Of a DNA stretch of 54,232 bases, positions 9,053 through 20,500 are shown one piece after another. The notes beneath the pieces are model-generated. The model saw only the letters and a program-made list of their open reading frames with translations, was not told where the DNA came from and searched no databases. Both the position numbers and the translations under genes were made by a program. Origin of the DNA: an uncultured Methanomassiliicoccus sp. (GTDB lineage: Archaea > Thermoplasmatota > Thermoplasmata > Methanomassiliicoccales > Methanomassiliicoccaceae); contig CAJKXZ010000008.1 of the NCBI GenBank assembly GCA_905203995.1, positions 1-54,232 on the forward strand, written 5' to 3'. Within the stretch, counting starts at the first letter, position 1, and each line of letters starts with the position of its first letter.

Positions 9053-9159
9053 GCCGAGGTAGTCTAGTCCGGTAAGGCGGCGGTCTCGAATTGGACAAAT
9101 GTCTCCGAGTAAACCGCTGGCGTCTCGCCACGGGAGTTCAAATCTCTCCCTCGGCGCCA
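9053..9159 (+). tRNA. tRNA-Ser(CGA) with a 21-nt intron
   Basis: The acceptor stem GCCGAGG (9053-9059) pairs with CCTCGGC (9149-9155), followed by discriminator G and an encoded CCA (9157-9159). The anticodon stem GCGGT/ACCGC (9080-9084 with 9113-9117) encloses 28 bases instead of 7. They fold as a canonical bulge-helix-bulge: central helix CTCG/CGAG, 3-nt bulges AAT and TAA. Cutting after the second base of each bulge removes 9091-9111 (21 nt) and leaves the 7-base loop CTCGAAA with anticodon CGA. A long variable arm (GGCG-TCT-CGCC) and the G discriminator are serine features. Splicing would use the archaeal tRNA endonuclease. Confidence 0.93.
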
Positions 9160-9276
9160 CTGTTTTCTTAATTCTCTAACTGGCTGACTGCTTTTTTTGT
9201 GGAAGAGTACGCTACGCAGGGGGCAGGCGTATATGTGATGAGCTCGTTTTTCACCGATAGTTAAGGCGGTGAAGGA

Positions 9277-10876
9277 ATGAGTTCACAAGAGACGTTTAAG
9301 ATCCGCGGCAGCGCTGATACTTCTTATCTGCAGCGGACGATTGATCAAATGATTTGGGAGTTTATGGAGGCCGAGCAGATCCCCGGGCTGACGCTGGCGA
9401 TTGTGCAGGCGCCTTATATCCCGCGGGTCGTCGGCTACGGCCTGGCTGACGAGCAGCAGCGGCGGCTGGGAGCACCTAACGATGTTGGCTTCTGTTACCA
9501 ACTACATGCTGCATGTGCACAAGGTGACAGAGTTTTCACAGAGTATTGAAAAGACGCTCGCTCTTTCTCTTCCGTACGACTACATCTCGCAGGCGTTTAC
9601 GGCGGTGGCGGTCATGCAGCTTTATGAAGCTGGTGAACTGGATCTTAATGACTCGCTTGGTAAATATGTAACTAAAGTACCGTCGGCCTGGCAGGAGATT
9701 ACGATTTTGCAGTTACTGCGCCACGCCAGCGGTCTGCCCGACTACCGCACAGAGGCTAAATGGCAGCCTTTCCGCGAGTGGTGTTTTATTGAATTGGTTG
9801 ATTTAATCAAAGAAGAACAATTACATTTTGCGCCGGGTACCGAGGTCGAGCTGAGCGCGACTAACTTTTTGCTGTTAACGGAAATCATCGAAGCGGTCAG
9901 CGGGCAGAGTTATCACGACTTTGTTACTGAAAAACAAATTGCCTTCTTAGGGCTGCGGCACACCGGTTTTACGGAAGACTTAAGCAGCTTTAAACAGGAA
10001 GATCTGACGCAGTCGGCGAATGTTCATCAGCGTTTCAAGCAGGATAAGTTGTATATCGATCCCACGGAAACCGCGACTAGTTTTACGGCGCAGGGCGCAG
10101 CAGTGGAATACATCCGCTCTTCGGCTTTGAAAGGCTTTGCCGATCTCTGGGCTTCGGCGCAGGATATTTCCTACTGGGATATCGCGCTCGCTGGTTCTGT
10201 CTTGATTCATGAGGCAGCTAACCGCGCCTTAGTCTACGCGCCCTGGTCGCTGCCGGACGGCCGCACGGTACCGGCGGTAGCCGGCTGGCATTTCTATCAG
10301 CACCGCGGCTTGATGGACATTAAAGGCTCCGTGCCTGGTTACTCTGCGTTCCTCAGCCGCTTTACTGACGCGGCTGAATTGGTTTGTGTCACCTTACTTT
10401 GCAATAAAGAAGGAGTGGACTTTACCCACCTGGGACGCCGCATTGCCGCCGCTTTCGGCGATTTGTTGGCAACTAACTACAATGACAACGAACTCTTTCT
10501 CTACGAAGGGCAGTTTAGCGCGGCGGAGACAGTTCAACGTTTAGAAGGGGAACTGCAGCAGCGGGGCATTCCGCTCTTCGCTAAGTTCGATCATGCGGCT
10601 AATGCGCAGCAAGTTAACCTAGACTTACGGCCGACGACAGTATTGGTCTTCGGGGCGCCACAGGTCGGAACGGCGCTGATGGTTGCTGATCAATCTTCTG
10701 CTCTCGAACTGCCGTTAAAAATTGCCGTCTGGGAAGACGCTGCCGGCAGCACCTGGCTGGCTTTTCCCTGGTTACTTAAACGGCTGGCTGCTTATAACTT
10801 ACCAGACCAAACGGTGGTGGTTAAAATGCAGCGGCTGCTGGAAGACTTAGTCCGCAAAGCGGGCAGTATTTACTGA
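9277..10876 (+). pseudogene. Frameshifted beta-lactamase/PBP-fold (serine hydrolase-like) gene
   Basis: Two overlapping frames join into one ~532-residue protein if one G is removed from the GGG at 9468-9470. The first frame gives the family's N-terminal strand pattern ('IPGLTLAIVQ', 'GYGLADEQQ') and the second gives the rest. The catalytic motifs of class C/beta-lactamase-fold hydrolases are degenerate. No SxxK remains before 'QAFTAVAVMQL', where about 25 unusual residues are inserted. The Tyr-Ser-Asn motif reads 'LSATN', and the His/Lys-x-Gly box reads 'IKGSVPGY'. The C-terminal frame is nevertheless open for over 430 codons. Either this is a recently broken pseudogene or a non-catalytic relative with one sequence error. 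A GGTGAAGGA ribosome binding site precedes the ATG. Confidence 0.7.
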
Positions 10877-10898
10877 GGCAGCAGCCTCTTTCTTTTTT
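10875..10898 (+). terminator. Terminator overlapping the stop of the beta-lactamase-fold gene
   Basis: GAGGC-AGCA-GCCTC (10875-10888) is followed by TTTCTTTTTTT. The stem begins inside the TGA stop codon. Confidence 0.7.
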
Positions 10899-11207
10899 TA
10901 TTTGATATATTTTTAATACTTTATTCTTGCTTTTTACGTTATTTTGGTAATAATGTTTATTAATTGCATATTATGAGTTTATTCATTTTTTTAATCTTCT
11001 AGTAAGATATGTATTGAATGTCAGAAATTAAATTTAAGTTAATAGCCAGCTTGTTGATGCATAATATTTATTGATGATTTTTAATAGCTTAGTGTCTAAA
11101 CAATGCTGTGAATAGTAGTTTATATATTAATTCTCTATTTCGATAATAGATTCATATTTAGAATTGTATTTAGTGATAGGTTATTTATACTTTCAAATCT
11201 AGATTAC
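10899..11207. promoter_or_regulatory. AT-rich gap with promoter of the giant surface gene
   Basis: This stretch is strongly AT-rich and has no gene. The TATA-like words GTTTATATATTAA (about 11118-11130) and TTATTTATAC (11181-11190) face the giant gene. The second would place a transcription start near 11212, exactly where base composition turns abruptly GC-richer. Confidence 0.45.
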
Positions 11208-11447
11208 ATGATTAAGTCGACGAAGGCGCAGAAAAGAAAGCATTTTCTTGCGGCGGCCAGAGTCGTCCATAAAGCGGACCTTTAGGGAGCAAAACAGGTC
11301 TGAAGAAGGATACACTGAAAAACCATTTCCTATCACGAGGCAGTCGTTGATGACTGTAGCATGCCATGAACAATGAACGAGAGATGATAACCATGAATTT
11401 CGACAACGGTCAGCAGGATTACAACCGACACTACACCTCACAGGTCT

Positions 11448-11456
11448 GGGGGGGGG
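11448..11456 (+). repeat. G9 homopolymer in the leader of the giant gene
   Basis: Nine consecutive G lie 105 bases upstream of the giant gene's ATG. The flanks (TAC-ACCTCACA upstream and TCGCAATTT downstream) loosely resemble those of the G9 run inside the giant gene, so this may be a relic of a duplicated gene start. Confidence 0.7.
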
Positions 11457-11548
11457 TCGCAATTTACTGGCAGAGTATCATCTCTAAAGTTTCAGATGCA
11501 GATTCGGAAGTTAGCCAGAGACTACGGCCAATTAGCTAGTCATAAGCC

Positions 11549-11554
11549 GGAGGT
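11549..11554 (+). promoter_or_regulatory. Ribosome binding site fixing the start of the giant gene
   Basis: GGAGGT lies 7 bases before the ATG at 11562. That start encodes a signal peptide, whereas the long downstream frame on its own has only a TTG at 11623 with no such site. The real translation start is therefore upstream of the G9 run. Confidence 0.75.
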
Positions 11555-11561
11555 AGCGTAA

Positions 11562-14500
11562 ATGAAGACTGGTAAAAACGCGACAATTATTATGACTTTA
11601 GCTGTAGTGTTTATGATGCTAGTTGTACCTCTCTCAACTTTGGCGGGGGGGGGTCTCGGAATTTGGAGTTCATGGTAATTCTGTCTTGAGTGCTGATCCC
11701 GCAGTGATTCCGGATATTCCTCAGTACGAAATACAATATGATCCCCATAATTCAGTTAATAACGTCGTTCCTGCTTATTTCAGCTTAGATTCGACAGTCG
11801 TACAGATGGCGCCTAGTAGTTGGACTGCGCCAAGCGATACTGTCTTCAACGGCTGGTATGTTGTTGATGCTTCTGATGCCTCAGGATATCTTTCTGATGC
11901 TGCGGGTAATCATTACCGCATCATGCCGGGAGACGGCATAAAATTAATTGATTCCGGCTCAATGTCTTATGACGAGACAGATGGCGTTTTAAACGTTCCC
12001 CGGCCTACTGATGCTACACAACCAACTGTCGTGCTTGAAGCTCAGTGGGATGAACCAGTCATCAAATATGTAAAGTCTGCCAGCGGTGGCAGTAAAGATG
12101 GTTCATTCGATAACCCGTATCCTGGAATCAATGGTGCACTTGTTGATTTTAGGGACAATTATCCATCTGGAACATTGTTTACTAATATTATCAAGATAAT
12201 AAAGACAGATAACGACTTTTCTTGGGGAACTGTCCCTGGTGCCAAGGATGGAGTCATTCCTACTGCTACAATCATAGGCATAAACAATAATCAAGAAAAT
12301 GACTCTTCTTTTAGATTGAATATTACTACCAACATATCCGTTGGAAATTTTTATTTTGATCATCTAACTTTGATTAATAAAAATACGATAAATGTTGGCA
12401 GCCGCTTAATATTTGGTGAAAATGTCAAGACAACCATCAACACTGGTGATTGGTATTTTAAAACAAATAATGGGGTCCCTTCTACTTTTAAGATAATTCC
12501 TAAAATGGGGACAACATCTCATCTAGTAATTTTAGGAGGAACCTATGAATCCATTTCTGGAATGACCAAAGGTGTTGTTGGATATGATTCATACATTTGT
12601 GTTGGTTCATCTTTGAGTGAACCTGCTAAACCAAACATCTTTAGCGTCTATGGTGGAGATGGAATAAATGAAAACGGTGGTAAAACAGGCAACTCTCACA
12701 TATTGGTAAACAGCGGAACAGTAATGGAGATCATCGGGGGATGTCGTGCTGCAGGGCTTAAAAGCACTGCAAGTAATATTGAGATTACTGGTGGATATGT
12801 AAGTTATGTCAACGGGGGACCTAGAAGCGGAAGTGCACAAGTAGGTTTGGATAAAAATGATACTGCGGTGCAAATATCTATTTTAGGTGGTACTGTTGAT
12901 TATATCTTCAGCGGTGCTAAAGATGGAAATCCGACTAAAGTGGATACCGCAGCTCCTGTTTACGGAAATGTCGAAATTAACATTCTCGGCGGTGACATCT
13001 ATGCGGTCTTTGGCGGCGGTTATGATTTCTGGAATGATTCAATAGGCTATGGAGTTATTGGCAATATTTTTATAAACATTGTTGGAGGAACTATCGGAAC
13101 CAGTACTGTCTTTAATCCAGAGGGTGGAGGAAATCCGGGGAACTTATCTGCTCAGCAGCCAAATTATTACTACTCTAAAGAGCCGGGAGTTTACGGCGGC
13201 GGTTTTAGAGGTTCTGTTTTAGGCAATGTCACTATCTCTATTGGCAATAGTGTCACAACTGGGCCGATAATCAATGGAAATATCTATGGTGGAGGTTCAG
13301 GCGGGATAGATGAATCTGGTGATAATAGCGATCAAAAGGGTCCTGCTAAAAATGATACGACTGGTCAATCATATATCGTCGGTAATGTTAAAGTTGTCAT
13401 TGGCAAGGCAACGATCGAGGGTGATGTTTTCGGTGGCGGTAAAGGTGTATCGAAATCATCATACTATCGTGTGAATAGAACAGCTGGTGGATTTGGATAT
13501 GCTCTAGAAATTGTACCTAATGGTGTTGATGTAGGTAATGCTAATGTAGCAACAGTTTTCGGAACAACGACTGTGCAGATTCAAAACGGAGCTTCTATAT
13601 CAGGTAATATCTTTGGAGCAGGACGAGGAATTAGTAAATCGGTCTTCATCGACTTCGATCAAACCACATCTTCAATTAATTCTGCATTATACAATATGTC
13701 CTCAGGTGATATCAAATATCAATGGGAAACGACCAATCTTTTACCTTATGCTGTGCAATATCCGAAAGAATTTAAGGAAATTTCTGGTGAAACAAGTCCT
13801 AGTCTGTTAATAACCAATGAACTTAATGGTCAATACATTAGATTAAAAATCACATCAGAAGGAGAAACGATCTACAGTAATGTAGTTATGATTAACGAAG
13901 ATGGGACAAAATCCAATCCTCTAATTAAAGACGTTTGGAACGATTGGAATACTGAACTTTCTCAGATTGCAACTGTGACTGGGGGATCTACTGTAAATAT
14001 CTTAGGAGGAATCATTTCTAAAAATGTTTACGGTGGCGGAGCCTATGGAATTGTTGGTGAGAATGCAAATCCAACTCCCACTGGCAGTTCCAATGTAACT
14101 ATCCAAGCAGCTGCAGGAACCATTATTAAAGGTAACGTCTTCGGTGGCGGTAAGGGTATATTTTCTACAAATCCTGACGCTCTAAATCTTGGATCCATCT
14201 ATGCTGGTACAAATGTTGTGGTTTCAGGTACACCGCTTATTGAAGGTAACGTCTTTGGCGGCGGTGAATTAGCGATTGTCGGAACTTATACAACCACCCT
14301 TAATGGCGATCTTACGGCCGATCCTAGTGAATACTCATCAATGCAATTTACTGGCGGCAGCACATCAGTAAACATTTCTGGAGGAACTATTTCTAAAAAT
14401 GTTTACGGTGGTGGTGAAGGTTCACCTAATAATATTATTTCAGGTATTGTCGGCGAGACCCAAGTGATAATCAGCGGTGCTGATACTAAAATCAATAATG

Positions 14501-17500
14501 TTTACGGCGGCGGCTCTTATGCTTCTGTCGGCAACGCTACAGTAAATCTCCTTGGTGAACATTATGTCTCTGATTCCCCCAATAATTCTTCTACGGAAGT
14601 TTATATTTTAGGCGGAAAAATTGCGGGAAGTGTCTTTGGTGCCGGTTACGGTAAGCAGTCTTTCGTTGCGGGTAACACCAATGTAATTGTTGGTATAAGC
14701 AATACGGGTATAGCTTCTTCAGATATTACCATCGCTGGCAACATCTTCGGCGGCGGGGAAATGGGTGCCGTTGGTGTCGTCAATAAAGAGACTAATAAAG
14801 TTTATAATGATGGATCCGGTGCCAATGTCGCTGCAAATGTAACAATCCGTCCGAACGGACATACCGTCACCATTGGAACTTTAGAAGACAATTTATTAAA
14901 GAATGGCACCGGTAATGTTTTCGGCGCGGGAAAAGGTCTCAGCAAATCTGTATATATTACACATGATCCATCAAATCATTTGTCTTTAAATTCATATTTA
15001 TACAATATGTTAGATAACAGTTATCAAGTAGTTGATTATTATTCTGGAGTCTCCACCGTCAGCAGTTGCCGCTGGATTGTAACCTCTTCAGATGGCACAC
15101 CAGTGACTGGATCAGATAATCTAGAGAGCTACAAATTGCCAGATGGCTTCACGGGAACAGCTTATCTTGAAGTAACAACCTCTGACAATGAAGTATTCTC
15201 CAGCAACACTTTATCATTCAACAACGGAGTGTTTAATACAACAACGCTTTCAAAAGAAGCTTGGGAAAATGAGATCAGTGAATACGTAACAATCGCCCAG
15301 GTCGCCGGCAGTGCTAATGTAACAATCTCCGGCGGCAACATTTATGGCAATGTCTTCGGCGGTGGCAGTTACGGAGCGGTTGGTATAGTTGTTGATGTGG
15401 AAAATAAGATAGTTACCAATAATCCAGATTCTCCATATAATGATCCTTCTTATGATCCAACAAAATATGACTATCATGAGATCTCTGGTGGCAATACTTC
15501 TGTCACTATCAGCGGGGGAACGATTGGAATTCTTGAATCCAGTGGACTCTACACTGTTGCCGGTACGGGCAACGTCTTCGGTGGCGGTATGGGTGAGCCG
15601 GCTACTATCACCGCTGGTTCCGTAGGCGGTTCGACAACAGTCAATATCCGTGAAGATCCCGGCAAGACTACATTAATTCGCGGCAGCGTCTATGGCGGCG
15701 GTGAAAACGGTTCAGTCGGCGACATCGTTTTGAGTATTGACAAAACGCACATGCACCAAGTACCAGCTACTAATGGTGCATTGACAAATACTTATTATTT
15801 CGACTTAAGAGTTATCGGTAGTTTAGGGGATTCAACCAACAAGATCGGCTACACCGAAGTAAACATCCGTGGTGGAACCTTTGCCGGACAAGTTCCATCA
15901 ACAGACGATGACGGTAAGCCCATTATTGTCGGAATCGGTAATATCTTCGGCGGCGGTTACGGTCTCAACGCTTCCGTAATCGGTTTCACTAACGTCAAGG
16001 TCACCGGCGGCGAAATGGATAACATCTACGGCGGCGGTGAGTTAGGTATTGTCGGCAACATCAAATTTGACATCACCGACGCGATTCCCAAACTCACTAA
16101 TGGTGAGACACATGTAACAATCACCGGCAGCGAGATAAGCAAGGTAATCATCAATGGCAGTGTTTACGGCGGCGGCAAGGGCTTATATTCTGACAAAATT
16201 GTAGAAATTATTCTGGGAGCCGTTGGTTCAGCAACGCACGTTACAATAGATTCAGATAAATTTGATAGTTTAAACATTCATGGCAGTGTTTACGGCGGCG
16301 GTGAGTTAGGTATTGTCGGCAGCTATTATTTAGTCTGGGATGATAATGGTACTGACAATCATGATGATGATTACATTCTTCAGGTAATCTTCAATGGTGA
16401 CCTCTCAAATGACTTTTATCTAACTCCAGAACAAATAGCTGAATTGAAAACAATCCAAGACAGCAATACTTATGTGACAATCACTGGCGGCACTATCTGG
16501 CAGAATGTTTACGGCGGTGGTAAAGGTAGGATTGGTACTGATAACTTATATTCCGGCGCTGTCGGCAACACCACCGTAAACATTGCGGGAGAAGCAACCT
16601 ATCATCGAGAAGATGATTATGTTTCTTCAGGTAAACTAATCATCGGAAAAAGTAATCTTGCACCACTTGATTCACGCGGTTTATCGACAACTTCGGAAGT
16701 ACAAAGTGGCACAGATTCTAATTCTATATTTCCTAGTGAACAACCTGTTCCTGGCAATGTTTTCGTCAATGCTCGCAATCCCGAACATGGAACACTCATC
16801 ATCACCAATGAAGCTGGTGATCTGCAGATCCCGCTAGTTGATGGCGAGTATGACACCTATACTTTCACGCCTGGTAGCAAATATCTAGTTACGTACGAAG
16901 TAAAGGCTGAATCGGGTCATCACGTCAGTACTTGGTATAACGTTGATAATAATAACTTCACCATTACTACTGCACAATTCACAGTTCCTAATGATAATAC
17001 AACTATCTGGGTCAAAGAAGACAACCATTATTATGTCAATGTTGTAAAGCCTTCCTTTGGCAGAATCGACACGGTTGGACCGGATGGTAAAGAACCTATC
17101 CCTGTTCTGGTTCCTGGCGATAACCTTAGAGTTAAAGCGTATTGTTTAGAATATGGCACAAAGTTGACTCTTAATTATCTGGATTACCCTACTGACACGG
17201 TCGACAGTTTCATTAAAGTCTGGACAACCGCACCCTTATATGATATTCTTGCTTCAGGCAACTTATCTACTGCCGACTTCACCGTCGGTGGAGATGTGCG
17301 GATTACGACACTGCAGGGTCCGGCCATCGGCAACGTCTACGGTGGCGGGGCCTATGGTATTGTCGGCAGCGCACAAATTCTGAAAGATTTTATGAATGAT
17401 ACTGAAGACAGATATGAACCGCACAGCTCTGAAAATAATGGTAAGGTTACTATCAACATCTTCGGTGGCCTCATCGGAGCCGATAACGCCGGATCACTAG

Positions 17501-20500
17501 CAACTGGCAACATCTTCGGTGGCGGTTATGGTCCCAGCGCTTACATTCTCGGCTCAACATATATTAACATTGGAACCAGTACAAATGATCAAATCAAAAG
17601 TGATATTGGCATTCTCGGCAACGTCTATGGCGGCGGCGAGATGGGCTCGGTTGGTTATGCCGTATCAGGTAATCTCGACGCCACTGGTGAAAAAGATGGC
17701 ATCTCTACCAACATCTCCATAAAATCAGATGTAAAAGAACGCACCATTAAAATTGGCTCCTCTTTGAGCGATAACGATCATCAAAAACAATTCACTGATC
17801 TCTGGGGCAACATCTTCGGCGGCGGCCAGGGTGGTGAACTCCCGAAAACAGAAAATCTCAAATTCAATTTTGATCACGGCTATGCGGTGGTTAGAGGCAA
17901 GACTTTCATCAACATCTCTGGAGTTGAAACAAACACCACTCCGCCTTCCAACGTGATCATCGGCGGCAACGTCTTCGGCGGCGGTGAGGGTATCCTGCGT
18001 GATGATAAGGATAATACTAGCTTCGATCCCTACAGTTTTTATTATGGCAAAGTCACTGGTGTATATTACGATGATCCAAATAAAAATATAAACTACAAAG
18101 ATGCAACCCACATTCATCTTGATAAGGCATTAGTCAGGAAGAGTGTTTTCGGCGGTGGCAAGTTAGGTGTTGTCGGCGACGTAGGTGGAGTTATTGATTA
18201 TATAACCGATTCAAACGGTAACTCAGTACAAACTCTAGTAGGGTTTGAATTTATTGGTAAAGAAACTAGAATTTATATCGACGGCAGAGTCACCGGTAAC
18301 GTCTTCGGCGGCGGTGAGGGGGATGCTTTAAACGCCATTGCCGGAGCCACCGGTGACACAATGATTGTTATCGCCGCCAACGCGAAAGTTGGTGCTCTCG
18401 ATGATACAGGCAAACCGCTGCAAGTCATTGGACCCAGTGGCTTAACAATCACCAGTGGCAACGTTTACGGCGGCGGCAGAATCGCTATCACCGGTGACTT
18501 TGCCGTCGGTCTTGATCTGATCAATCTGATATCTAATTCTAATACAACAAAGGACAATCGCGGTCAAACAATGGTAGTAGTCATCGGCGGTGAAATTTAC
18601 AACAGTGTTTATGGCGGCGGTTTCTCGCCAAAAGCCACCATTGCCGGTTCCACTGCTGTATATATTGGTGATTTCAAGAGCCATTCTGTTAACATTAATG
18701 CTAATTTTGGTTTTGTTACTGGTCTTGGTGAGGATATCTCCATAGCTCACATTAAGATCAGCGGTAGTGTTTATGGCGGCGGTGAAATGGGTGCAGTCGG
18801 AACAACGGTGTTGTTGGCTGGTGAAGAAGCAGGCTGGCAATTAGATACCAATAAACAAGTTAATGGAAAATGGGTCTCAACGAATGTTTTCGTTACTTCC
18901 AAAGGTTCTAACATCAATATTGAAGGCAACGTCTTCGGCGGTGGCCAAGGTATCATGAATTCTGAGTTGAGCGGCATTGCCGGTTACGCTGTTGTTCGTG
19001 GTAACACTAATGTCCAGATCGCCGGTGATGCCAATGATGCAGGAAAAGTTACCATTTACAAAGTCTACGGCGGCGGCCAGGGTGTACAAGGTGACGTTTA
19101 CTCAGTACTCTATGGTGAAGTCTATGATGCTACTTCTGTAACTATCTCTGATGCTACTATCAAAGACAGCGTTTATGGCGGCGGTGAATTTGGTATCATT
19201 GGGCATTTCACCGACAGCTATCCTACAACGGGTAGTACCATTAAATTTTTACAAAATAATAAAGTGGTAACTGGAACAGTAACTGAAACGGATAGATATG
19301 ATGAGAATGGAGCACCTTTGTATGAGCTTAGCTACACTGATGAAACTGGCAGTCATACGATGATTACCACCATCACGATCCGAGAATTCTGTGGCGATGA
19401 TGCACAGCAAATCGATGGCGGATATGGCTGTGGCCCCAAAGCTTACACAGGCCAAGGCACAACTGAAGTTACGATCACTGATTCACAAATCGGCGGCAGC
19501 GTCTACGGCGGCGGCAGAGGTGTAGAAATCAGCGTGCTCGCGGGAGCAGTCGGCAGAGGCACGACCGTTTCTATCGAGGACACTTCTTGTAATGACACTG
19601 TTGATCCAAACCACAAAACTATGATCGCCGGCAGCGTTTACGGCGGCGGTAAGCTAGGTATTGTTGGTTCAGTAACCACACAGATTATCGGTACTGCTTT
19701 ATTCTCGCAAGTAAAAATTATTCACGCTGCTCACGTTAGTGATCTGCAGAACTTCACGCCTGCTTCAGCAAATCTCGATAAACAGAATGATGTTGATGCT
19801 ATCGTCAATATTTTCGGTGGGCACATCAAAGGCAGCGTCTTCGGTGCCGGTAAAGGTGAAGAATTGAGAATAGAAGGTGCTGATTACGGGGACGCCGCAA
19901 ACGCTTATTACAAGCTCTCAGTCTTCGGCAGAACGGAAGTCAATATTACCAACGGGGTCATCGATAAACACGTTTTCGGCGGCAGTGAGGAAGGCGATAC
20001 CGGCAGTTTTACCGTGCTGCAGTACTTCCAAAAATTCACTGATTGGTATTGGCAGCAGAAGAATCTACCCTTCGCGCATCCTAGCAATATCCCTGTCGAT
20101 GATCGTGATAACTTCTATGAACAATATGTCGCAGGACATTCAAGTATGCCGGCCTTCTCCGCTTCCTTCGTCAACGTTGTCGGCGGCACTATTCACGGCA
20201 ACGTCTTCGGCGGCGGTTACTTCGGTGCTTCACATGGCAACGTCCACGTGCATATCGGCTGGAACGCGGTGAAGCCTTATACCGCGGATAGTGGCACAAC
20301 CATCAACGGCGACTGTCACTATTACAACGATCATCAAGATAGCACCTTCGTTGAAAACAATGAGCGCATCAAAGATAGCAAACCAGTCAGCGATTTAATC
20401 ATCAACGGTTCCGTCTACGCCGGTTCCGACCGCGGTGACCCCAACGCGACTGAACTCAATTATGACTTCATCAGCGTTTATGGTACCGCGCATACTCTGA

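Larger units (their letters stand above)
11208..11561 (+). promoter_or_regulatory. Long GC-richer leader of the giant surface gene
   Basis: About 350 bases lie between the predicted transcription start and the ATG at 11562. Composition differs sharply from the AT-rich DNA upstream. The stretch holds an imperfect hairpin around 11227-11260, a G9 run at 11448-11456, and two possible small ORFs (11208-11285, and 11366-11539 with 57 codons), both ending in TAG. Neither resembles a known protein, and TAG is otherwise unused in this window, so they are probably not genes. It may be a structured untranslated leader or the remnant of an older gene start. Confidence 0.4.

Noticed and set aside
11366..11539. 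Small ORF of 57 codons in the giant-gene leader as a real gene
   Set aside because: It has no clear ribosome binding site, resembles no family, and ends in TAG, which no confident gene here uses. It is kept only as part of the leader finding.
11623..11700. Programmed ribosomal frameshifting at the G9 runs
   Set aside because: The two genes would need opposite frame changes, no shared downstream structure is evident, and tract-length change explains both more simply. It is not fully excluded.
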